A program made the position numbers and the translations under genes. 7,530 nt of DNA from JBCBST01 sp039819115 (GTDB taxonomy: Bacteria > Bacteroidota > Rhodothermia > Balneolales > Balneolaceae). The notes below the pieces were generated by a model. It had not been told where the DNA came from and ran no database searches. It saw only the letters and a program-made list of their open reading frames with translations. How positions within the stretch are numbered: position 1 is the stretch's first letter; every line of letters starts with the position of its first letter. Positions 1 to 5,683 of the stretch are shown here, piece by piece. The DNA lies in contig JBCBST010000142.1 in assembly GCA_039819115.1 (NCBI GenBank), forward strand, positions 1 to 7,530, in the 5' to 3' direction.

Positions 1-54
1 GGGGAAAAAAGAATTCACGGCCACCGATCGAAAGGTTGCCTTATTTGCCTTCAT
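1..54 (-). CDS. Possible start of an unidentified gene, cut by the left edge
   Basis: An open frame runs from an ATG at 54-52 off the left end of the window, giving 18 codons that begin MKANKATFRSVAVNSFF. A basic start followed by a more hydrophobic stretch could be the beginning of a membrane or exported protein, but 18 residues cannot identify a family. It lies 45 bases after the stop of the DUF1499 gene on the same strand, so it could be a fourth member of that gene cluster. No clear ribosome binding site is visible; a GTG two codons upstream is an alternative start. Two plus-strand frames are also open through this short stretch, so the call rests on strand context, a sensible start and residue composition, and remains weak. 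Confidence 0.4.
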   Translation of the reverse strand, partial: MKANKATFRSVAVNSFFP

Positions 55-99
55 CTTCACACATATCCAGAGTGGGCATGTACTAATCCGTTATACATA

Positions 100-540
100 T
101 TATTTACTTAAATAGGTGTTAATGCTTTTTTTTATGGTTTGTATCCTGCGTTTGTTAACCCCCAGATCCGAATATCCGATTCTGCTGGCACTTCGGATGT
201 GAAGCACACTGGAAGAAGAATCATCCGCGGGCTGTACAACAATATGAACATCATCTTTCCATCCAAAAACAGGGATTCTGAAAACAGCATGCATCGTTAA
301 CGAATCATCTTCTGCAAATGCTTCAACAGGGTTCAGGTCGTTTAATGCCTGCTTGGTAACCGAGAAAAGGGTATCAGGCACTTGCTGATAGAGCACCTGT
401 TCACGATTGCAGTTCGGGCTGGAGGGGCATTCGGGAAGGATGTGTTCCTGGATTGACATGAAGCTGGAATCGGAATTTGTTGATCTGCAGGCACTAAAAA
501 AACAAGAAATAATCAGAGCGCTTAGTAGTGCTGTTTTCAT
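100..540 (-). CDS. DUF1499 family lipoprotein
   Basis: A 146-residue protein read from the ATG at 540. Residues 1-17 form a short signal sequence (MKTALLSALI, then ISCFFSA) that ends in a lipobox-like F-S-A-C with Cys18 as the likely lipidated residue. The mature part carries the two hallmarks of DUF1499 as I know the family: an N-terminal CPSSPNC element (residues 38-44, two cysteines) and a C-terminal SRIGYSDLGVNKRRI block (119-133). The family's biochemical role is unknown; here it is probably anchored in the cell envelope. The frame stays open 46 codons further upstream into the LOG gene, but starting at 540 gives a proper lipoprotein signal and leaves a 7-base gap, so that start is preferred. 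A weak AGG lies about 6 bases upstream of it. It probably shares a transcript with the LOG gene. Confidence 0.85.
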   Translation of the reverse strand: MKTALLSALIISCFFSACRSTNSDSSFMSIQEHILPECPSSPNCNREQVLYQQVPDTLFSVTKQALNDLNPVEAFAEDDSLTMHAVFRIPVFGWKDDVHIVVQPADDSSSSVLHIRSASRIGYSDLGVNKRRIQTIKKSINTYLSK

Positions 541-547
541 GGTCAGC

Positions 548-1102
548 CTAAGCGTAATACTCGCGTATTCGTTCAATGATCTGATCGGCATTCTCAACCG
601 TTTCGAACAACTCGAGACTTTCGGGTCGCAGAAAGTTATGGTCAAAAGCTGAGGCACAGAATTGGAGCAACCCATCAAAATAACCGTCCATATTTACCAG
701 GAAAATAGGCTTGTTGTGAAAGCCGAGTTGGCGCCAGGTCAGTATCTCAAAAAACTCGTCTAATGTTCCAAACCCCCCGGGCAAAACAACAAAAGCGTCT
801 GATAGAGCTTCCATCTTGGCTTTCCTCGAATGCATGTTCGGAGTTTCAATAAGCTGTTGTATTCCGGTATGAGCCACTTCCGCTTTCATAAGTGAAGTGG
901 GTATCACTCCAATTACTTCCCCATTATGTTCAAGTACGGTATCTGCAATGATGCCCATCATCCCGACTTTACCTCCTCCATACACCAGTTTCCAGTGTTG
1001 GCTAACGAGGCGTTCTCCCAGGGTAACAGCGATATTCTTCAGTGCAGATGATTCAGGAGTGCGCGATCCGCAATACACGCAAACAGAAAGGGATGTATTC
1101 AT
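548..1102 (-). CDS. LOG family protein (putative cytokinin riboside 5'-monophosphate phosphoribohydrolase)
   Basis: A 184-residue cytoplasmic protein of usual LOG-family length. It opens with the Rossmann-type strand SVCVYCGS (residues 6-13), followed by a YGGG turn (41-44) with VGMMG after it, the conserved R93-K94 pair, and the signature PGGFGTLDE (108-116). In characterised LOG enzymes this motif and the nearby Arg/Glu residues bind and cleave nucleoside 5'-monophosphates, releasing the free base and ribose 5-phosphate. Many bacterial members were earlier mis-annotated as lysine decarboxylases. The natural substrate here (isopentenyl-AMP, AMP or another nucleotide) cannot be read from sequence. 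The ATG overlaps the stop of the upstream cysteine desulfurase by one base (TAATG) and has no Shine-Dalgarno sequence, which suggests translational coupling. The DUF1499 gene follows after 7 bases. Confidence 0.93.
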   Translation of the reverse strand: MNTSLSVCVYCGSRTPESSALKNIAVTLGERLVSQHWKLVYGGGKVGMMGIIADTVLEHNGEVIGVIPTSLMKAEVAHTGIQQLIETPNMHSRKAKMEALSDAFVVLPGGFGTLDEFFEILTWRQLGFHNKPIFLVNMDGYFDGLLQFCASAFDHNFLRPESLELFETVENADQIIERIREYYA

Positions 1103-2262
1103 TATACAAGAGCAAACATTCGTTCAAGAGTAGCGTCCAGCCGGTCGGCAACATACGTAACTTCTTCTTCTGTATTTTGTTTTCCAAAGCTGATGCGAAT
1201 ACTTGAACGGGCTTTTCCCTCCTCAAGTCCGAGGCCGGTTAACACATGAGAAGGCTCCATGGCACCTGAAGTGCATGCCGATCCGTTAGAAACACAAATG
1301 CCTTCTATATCAAGATTAAGCAATAACATTTCACCATCAATGCCTTTCCCGTCGGTATCAAAGAACGATAGATTGAGGATGTGGTTCACCCCATTTTCCT
1401 CACTGCCGTTAATAGCAAACGTGTAGGTATCAGACGTTTGAAGTTTGTTGAGCATGCTGGAGCGTAGCCGGCCAAAATGCTGCTGCTGACCTTCCATTTC
1501 CTGTACGGCAAGTTCAAGTGCTTTGGCAAAACCCACAATACCAGGAACATTTAACGTACCTCCCCGTCGTCGGCGCTCCTGCGATCCCCCCGTCATCCAC
1601 GGAATCCATTTGGATCCGTTTCGTACATACATAATACCAATCCCTTTAGGGCCATAAATCTTATGTCCGCTTCCGCTGAGGAAATCGAGGCCAAGATCAT
1701 CGACATGTACCGGGATTTTCCCCAGGCTCTGCACCGTGTCGGAATGAAACAGAACATCATGCTCCTTACATACCTCGGCTATTTCTTTCATTGGGTTGAT
1801 GCAGCCCAGTTCATTATTCACATGCATAATGGAAACCAGTGCCGTCTGATCGGTGATGACATCAGCAACGGCCTGAGCAGTAATGGTGCCACAGTCTATG
1901 GGTTGAGCAAACCGGGGAGTGAATCCCCGCATTTTGGAAAACTCGATGGGGTGTAATACCGCGTGATGCTCCAGTTCGTTGGTAACTACTTCCTTCTTAT
2001 TTCCGGAAACAGCAAGCACCCCATTTATAACGGCATTGTCGCTCTCTGTACCTCCACTTGTAAATACAATTTCGGAAGGCTCGGCTCCAATGGTGGCAGC
2101 AACCTGTTCCCGGGCATCTTCAACAATTACTTTTGTTTTCTGGCCGAGATGGTGCGCTGAATTTGCATTCCCGTAGTGGCTTTTCATGTAGGGCAGCATA
2201 GCTTCCAGCACGCGCTCATCAAGCGGTGTAGTGGCTGCATTATCGAAATAAATTGTGTCCAT
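1102..2262 (-). CDS. Cysteine desulfurase, NifS/IscS family
   Basis: A 386-residue, PLP-dependent aminotransferase-fold enzyme that takes sulfur from L-cysteine, giving alanine and an enzyme persulfide for Fe-S clusters, tRNA thiolation or cofactors. Visible landmarks are the N-terminal YFDNAATTPLD (residues 5-15), the cofactor-phosphate turn TSGGTESDN (68-76), the EHHAVL histidine (H100), NNELG (149-153), the aspartate in HSDTVQ (D175), the Schiff-base lysine in SGHKIYGPKGIG (K201), and the persulfide cysteine in SNGSACTSG (C330). The extended Cys loop followed by EPSHVL places it in group I (IscS/NifS) rather than the SufS group. ATG 2262 is chosen because MDTIYFDNAATT matches the family start; an in-frame TTG nine codons upstream would add a charged tail unlike the family. 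An AAGGG lies 13 bases before the ATG, rather distant. No iscU, iscA, sufBCD or regulator gene is in the window, so the sulfur acceptor is unknown. Confidence 0.95.
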   Translation of the reverse strand: MDTIYFDNAATTPLDERVLEAMLPYMKSHYGNANSAHHLGQKTKVIVEDAREQVAATIGAEPSEIVFTSGGTESDNAVINGVLAVSGNKKEVVTNELEHHAVLHPIEFSKMRGFTPRFAQPIDCGTITAQAVADVITDQTALVSIMHVNNELGCINPMKEIAEVCKEHDVLFHSDTVQSLGKIPVHVDDLGLDFLSGSGHKIYGPKGIGIMYVRNGSKWIPWMTGGSQERRRRGGTLNVPGIVGFAKALELAVQEMEGQQQHFGRLRSSMLNKLQTSDTYTFAINGSEENGVNHILNLSFFDTDGKGIDGEMLLLNLDIEGICVSNGSACTSGAMEPSHVLTGLGLEEGKARSSIRISFGKQNTEEEVTYVADRLDATLERMFALV

Positions 2263-2293
2263 GTAGCGGTATTTACCCTTCAACGTCAAAGTT

Positions 2294-2301
2294 CGAAAGT
2301 A
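2294..2301 (-). promoter_or_regulatory. Candidate -7 promoter element for the desulfurase operon
   Basis: Read on the minus strand, these bases are TACTTTCG, one mismatch from the TAnnTTTG box described for Bacteroidota primary sigma promoters. A T-tract (2317-2321 complement) lies about 15 bases further upstream, roughly where the TTTG-like -33 element would be. The predicted leader to the ATG at 2262 would be about 25-30 bases. One mismatch in a degenerate motif is weak evidence. Confidence 0.22.
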
Positions 2302-2324
2302 CCGAAAATCGACATGAAAAACAG

Positions 2325-2346
2325 TATGCTCGTATTTCAGAGCATA
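2325..2346. repeat. Perfect 7-8-7 inverted repeat, candidate operator
   Basis: TATGCTC (2325-2331) and its exact reverse complement GAGCATA (2340-2346) flank an 8-base AT-rich spacer, giving a 22-base dyad. It lies just upstream of the candidate minus-strand promoter and about 77 bases before the pgk start, in the only divergent region of the window. Size and symmetry suit a dimeric transcription factor site. It is a poor terminator because no T-run follows directly and it sits between two gene starts. The regulator is unknown, and chance remains possible in AT-rich DNA. Confidence 0.4.
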
Positions 2347-2422
2347 ATAAGAAATGATAAACAGCTACCCTTCCAGTTGGAATCCCCTTACTTTTCTGCA
2401 TCAAGAATAATCAAACATACCT

Positions 2423-3616
2423 ATGGCAAAGTTGACCCTGAATGATATTAATGTAAACGGGAAAAAAGTGATGATGCGGGTGGATTTCAATGTGCCTATC
2501 ATCGACGGTGAGATAACGGATGACAATCGCATTCAAGCGGCACTTCCTTCTATCCAACATGTACTGGACGGAGGAGGACTGCTGATCTTAACCAGCCATC
2601 TTGGCCGCCCGAAAGGACAAAAAGACCCGGAATTTTCTTTAAAACCAGTGGCCGATCACTTAGCAACTTGTGTGGATGTTCCCGTACATTTTGCGGAAGA
2701 TTGTGTTGGAGAACAAGCTCAATCCGTCATTGATAGTGCGAAGCCGGGGGAGATTGTTGTATTAGAAAACGTTCGATTCTATGCAGAAGAAACAAATAAT
2801 GATGAAGTCTTCAGCAAGCAATTAGCAGAATTGGCCGATGTTTTTGTGAACGATGCATTTGGAAGTTCGCACAGAGCGCATGCTTCGGTCGCCGGGGTAA
2901 CCCGATTCCTTCAGCCAGCAGTGTCCGGGTTCTTACTGGAAAAAGAGATTAGATACCTGAGTGATAGTGTAAATGATCCGGTTCGTCCGTTTGTGGCTAT
3001 CTTAGGTGGAGCCAAAGTTTCCGATAAAATTCCTGTAATCCAGAATCTTATCCAAAAAGTGGACACGATCATTATCGGTGGCGGAATGGCGTATACCTTT
3101 TTAGTGGCTAATGGTAAATCGGTAGGAAACTCGCTTCTGGAAAAAGATAAAGTAGAAATGGCCCGACAGCTGATGCAGGATGCCAAGGCTGCGAACGTAA
3201 ACCTGATGCTGCCCTTCGACTTCGTCATTGCGACTGAGTTTAGTAACGATGCGGATCAAAAAACGGTAGACGAAGACCATATTGAAGATGGATGGGAAGC
3301 CCTGGACATTGGCCCGGAATCGGCTGCTGCATTTGGTGAGGTCATTAAATCGGCTAAAACCGTGGTTTGGAACGGCCCGATGGGTGTGTTCGAGATGCCC
3401 AGTTTTGCAAAAGGTACCAATGCAGTTGCGGCCGCTCTTGTTGAAGCTACTGAACATGGAGCTACCAGTATTATCGGAGGCGGCGACTCCGCTTCGGCAA
3501 TTAAACAGGCCGGGCTTACGGATAAAGTATCCCACGTGTCAACAGGTGGTGGTGCATCCCTCGAATATCTCGAAGGAAAAGCCCTGCCCGGTGTAACCTC
3601 CTTAACAGAGGCTTAA
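2423..3616 (+). CDS. pgk: Phosphoglycerate kinase
   Basis: A 397-residue cytoplasmic glycolytic enzyme that moves the phosphate of 1,3-bisphosphoglycerate to ADP, giving ATP and 3-phosphoglycerate. The length is normal for a bacterial monomeric PGK. The N-terminal substrate domain shows RVDFNVP (19-25), the basic SHLGRPKG (58-65), ENVRFY with R118, and SHRAHAS (149-155). The C-terminal nucleotide domain shows GGAKVSDK (195-202), the IIIGGGMA strand (216-223), NGPMGVFE (317-324), GGGDSASA (352-359) and the closing STGGGASLE (373-381). All expected motifs are present, so it should be active. The ATG at 2423 matches the family N-terminus (MAKLTLNDIN) although no Shine-Dalgarno sequence precedes it. 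No other glycolytic gene is adjacent. The next gene begins 80 bases downstream on the same strand and appears functionally unrelated. Confidence 0.98.
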   Translation: MAKLTLNDINVNGKKVMMRVDFNVPIIDGEITDDNRIQAALPSIQHVLDGGGLLILTSHLGRPKGQKDPEFSLKPVADHLATCVDVPVHFAEDCVGEQAQSVIDSAKPGEIVVLENVRFYAEETNNDEVFSKQLAELADVFVNDAFGSSHRAHASVAGVTRFLQPAVSGFLLEKEIRYLSDSVNDPVRPFVAILGGAKVSDKIPVIQNLIQKVDTIIIGGGMAYTFLVANGKSVGNSLLEKDKVEMARQLMQDAKAANVNLMLPFDFVIATEFSNDADQKTVDEDHIEDGWEALDIGPESAAAFGEVIKSAKTVVWNGPMGVFEMPSFAKGTNAVAAALVEATEHGATSIIGGGDSASAIKQAGLTDKVSHVSTGGGASLEYLEGKALPGVTSLTEA

Positions 3617-3668
3617 CCTCTAACACCGTTTTAAGCTTTTAACTTCATCTTTTCTTCATTATCATTTT

Positions 3669-3674
3669 TATAAT
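3669..3674 (+). promoter_or_regulatory. Candidate -10-like TATAAT upstream of the first DUF3857 gene
   Basis: A TATAAT hexamer sits 22 bases before the start codon at 3697, in the 80-base gap after pgk. No good -35 box (TTGACA) or Bacteroidota -33 TTG is visible at the right distance, so this may be chance in AT-rich DNA. If real, it would give the exported pair its own promoter with a short leader rather than relying on read-through from pgk. Confidence 0.22.
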
Positions 3675-3687
3675 TACGGGATAACAT

Positions 3688-3692
3688 GGAGA
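3688..3692 (+). promoter_or_regulatory. Purine-rich ribosome binding site that bears on the start choice
   Basis: GGAGA lies 4 bases before ATG 3697 and 10 bases before ATG 3703. The longer spacing is closer to normal, which favours the MKATLF start by two codons. It is the clearest Shine-Dalgarno-like element in the window; the other starts have weak ones or none. Confidence 0.4.
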
Positions 3693-3696
3693 CAGG

Positions 3697-5643
3697 ATGG
3701 AGATGAAAGCGACACTTTTTTTGTGTGCTTTCTGTGTGTTTACAATAACCGTAGATGCACAGGAGCATATAAAAAAATTCGGGAGTGTTTCTGCTTACGA
3801 ATTTGAAACCAAACATAATAGTGCAGATACCACATACGGGGCTGTGGTGCTATTCGATCATGGAAAGGTAGAGTTCCAGCAAGACCTTACCGGAGCTATG
3901 GAACGACATGTTCGCATCCTCATTCTAAATGAAAGCGGGTATGATTTTGGCACCGTTCTTATCGGGTATAACAAAGAAAGAGAGCAAGATGTAATGGGAA
4001 TAAAGGGGATGGTATATACGCTCGATGGAGACAAAGTGTCTAAGCGTAAACTCAAGGGCGATGACATTTTTGTTGAGGAAGTAAGAGATGGCATTGAGCT
4101 TACCAAGTTTACACTCCCTAATCTGGAGCCGGGAGTAATCATAGAGTATAGGTACAAACGTATTTTTGGCAGTCCGTTTTTCATGCCCGATTGGGAGTTT
4201 CATAAATCAGTGCCCGTACAATGGAGTGAATATGAAATGTTTATTCCCGGTAGCCTCCAGTACAAAATGGTGTTTAAGGGAAAGGATACCCTTAAAGTAG
4301 AAACGGTCGAAAAGTTTAATGGTATCAATGGCCCGGGGCAGTATATACGTCTTGCAAATGGAGACTTACCACCGATTGTATACGAACCTTATATCACTAC
4401 AATCAATGACTATAAATCGGAAGTGATCACCCAGTTGACGGCGATAGCTCAAAGAGGATATATGCCCCAAAGCTTTTTTCGTACCTGGGATGAAATAGCA
4501 AAAAACGTACGGGAAATCGATGAAATCTGGCGGCAAAGAAAACCTTCGAAGGCGATGAAGGCAGATTTAAAAACGTTGATCACCCCGGATATGACTCCGA
4601 CCGATAAGATGGAAGCTATTCATAAATTCATAGCGAAAAGGATGGAGTGGAGTGGTAAGTATAAAGTTGGCTCCGATAGCGGGATAGGTAAGGCCTATGA
4701 TAAGAGAACAGGAAATAGTTCCGAACTGAACCTTATGCTGACGGCTATGATGCGGGAGGCCGGACTTGCAGCAAACATTGCGTTGATAAGCACCCGCGAC
4801 AACGGAAAAGTGATTCTCGACTATCCTCTGGTCAGTCAGTTCAATCATCTTATCTGTGTGGTAGAAATAGATCAACGAGCATATGCGCTGGACATTATTG
4901 ATGGGTATCGTTCTCCTTATTTGTTGCCGGAAAGGGATTTGCAGCGTAATGCTTTCGTGATTAAGGATAAAGGAAACGGCTGGCTGTATACCACACCACT
5001 CCAAAACACCACACAGAGAACCAATATTAAAATCGACCTGGAAGATGCAAGTGTAACCAATGTGGTTATCGAGTTTTCGGTTCAGGGGATGTATGCCGAG
5101 ACCGCCTACCGGGAACTTAAAAATGGAACGGAAGAAGAGTTCATAAAGAACCGGTTGATTGATCCCACCCGTTTACAACTGGATTCAACCCACATTACCC
5201 TTCCCGAGATCAGGACAAAACCCATTAAGGTGTGGGTATCGGGAACGGTTGATCTAACGGAATTTGCAGCTGGAGACTTCATCTATTTTAATCCCTACAG
5301 CTTGGTTAAAACGAGAAAGAATCCGTTCACCAAAGAGAAAAGGGATATACCCGTTGAGTTTCCTTATACCTTTAAGGAGCAGATGGTGGCAAGTATTAAT
5401 CTCTCCAGCCAGTACGAAACCGATGAATTACCCAAGAACCGATCGGTAACTCTCCAGGGAAAGGGAAAAACGTATACGAGATTAATGACCCAGGGTGATA
5501 GTAATACGATTATGCTGATGTCTGACTTTCAGCTTGGGGATATTACCTATCCCATCGAAAACTATGAACAGGTTAAAACACTGTTTGAAGAATATGCGCA
5601 AAGCGTAGAAAAACCCATTGTCATTAAACGGGTTCAACAATAA
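3697..5643 (+). CDS. Exported DUF3857 / transglutaminase-like protein, first of a tandem pair
   Basis: A 648-residue protein with an N-terminal signal peptide (hydrophobic LFLCAFCVFTITVDA, probable cut near DA-Q at 20-22), so periplasmic or envelope-located. Residues of about 50-230 form a beta-rich DUF3857-type region with ERHVRILI and MPDWEFHKSVPVQWSEYE. About 285-400 match a papain-like transglutaminase core: KRTGNSSELN (336-345), AGLAANIALISTRD (355-368), FNHLICVVEI (382-391), then ALD (397-399). The position of the catalytic Cys appears to be Ser341, while candidate His384 and Asp399 are present, so classical thiol chemistry is doubtful. The rest is beta-rich and includes EKRDIPVEFPYTFKE (547-561). 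A second ATG at 3703 (MKATLF) is an equally good start: GGAGA at 3688-3692 is 10 bases from it but only 4 from 3697. The family is common in Bacteroidota and its substrate is unknown. A homologous gene follows after 40 bases. Confidence 0.88.
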   Translation: MEMKATLFLCAFCVFTITVDAQEHIKKFGSVSAYEFETKHNSADTTYGAVVLFDHGKVEFQQDLTGAMERHVRILILNESGYDFGTVLIGYNKEREQDVMGIKGMVYTLDGDKVSKRKLKGDDIFVEEVRDGIELTKFTLPNLEPGVIIEYRYKRIFGSPFFMPDWEFHKSVPVQWSEYEMFIPGSLQYKMVFKGKDTLKVETVEKFNGINGPGQYIRLANGDLPPIVYEPYITTINDYKSEVITQLTAIAQRGYMPQSFFRTWDEIAKNVREIDEIWRQRKPSKAMKADLKTLITPDMTPTDKMEAIHKFIAKRMEWSGKYKVGSDSGIGKAYDKRTGNSSELNLMLTAMMREAGLAANIALISTRDNGKVILDYPLVSQFNHLICVVEIDQRAYALDIIDGYRSPYLLPERDLQRNAFVIKDKGNGWLYTTPLQNTTQRTNIKIDLEDASVTNVVIEFSVQGMYAETAYRELKNGTEEEFIKNRLIDPTRLQLDSTHITLPEIRTKPIKVWVSGTVDLTEFAAGDFIYFNPYSLVKTRKNPFTKEKRDIPVEFPYTFKEQMVASINLSSQYETDELPKNRSVTLQGKGKTYTRLMTQGDSNTIMLMSDFQLGDITYPIENYEQVKTLFEEYAQSVEKPIVIKRVQQ

Positions 5644-5683
5644 TGAGTAACAAATAAATCAATTAACTACACTAAACACGGAT

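Larger units (their letters stand above)
2263..2422. promoter_or_regulatory. Divergent intergenic region between the desulfurase operon and pgk
   Basis: These 160 bases separate the start codons of two divergently read genes, so promoters for both directions should lie here. The stretch is AT-rich and has no convincing open frame of its own. It contains a perfect inverted repeat (2325-2346) and a weak match to the Bacteroidota -7 element on the minus strand (2294-2301). On the plus strand, TACTTTTC at 2389-2396 resembles the TAnnTTTG box with one mismatch, but there is no TTG at the expected spacing upstream. The pgk start lacks a Shine-Dalgarno sequence. Confidence 0.6.

Noticed and set aside
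541..678. N-terminal extension of the DUF1499 frame by 46 codons to an ATG at 678
   Set aside because: It would overlap the 3' end of the LOG gene by over 130 bases and hide the lipoprotein signal that begins at the ATG at 540. The extension does not resemble the family.
1663..1956. Plus-strand frame opposite the cysteine desulfurase
   Set aside because: It is antisense to the conserved core of the enzyme, including the PLP lysine region, and shows no family features.
2263..2289. TTG start for the cysteine desulfurase nine codons upstream
   Set aside because: It uses a rare start codon, adds a charged tail not seen in the family, and would place the family-typical MDTIYFDNAATT internally. 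The ATG at 2262 fits better.
3101..3535. 144-codon antisense frame inside pgk
   Set aside because: The plus strand encodes PGK with every motif in place. The antisense product shows no recognisable domain and has no ribosome binding site.
3628..3643. Imperfect palindrome around AAGCTT after pgk, considered as a terminator
   Set aside because: The pairing is broken by two central mismatches on each side, there is no GC-rich stem and no clear following T-run, so it does not support an intrinsic terminator.
4567..5004. 145-codon antisense frame inside the first DUF3857 gene, and similar antisense frames at 3858-4203
   Set aside because: They lie wholly inside a strongly supported gene and their translations look like random residue mixes.
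3669..5683. Idea that pgk and the two exported proteins form one functional system
   Set aside because: They share only strand and proximity. PGK is a cytoplasmic housekeeping enzyme and the pair is exported; nothing in the sequence links them.
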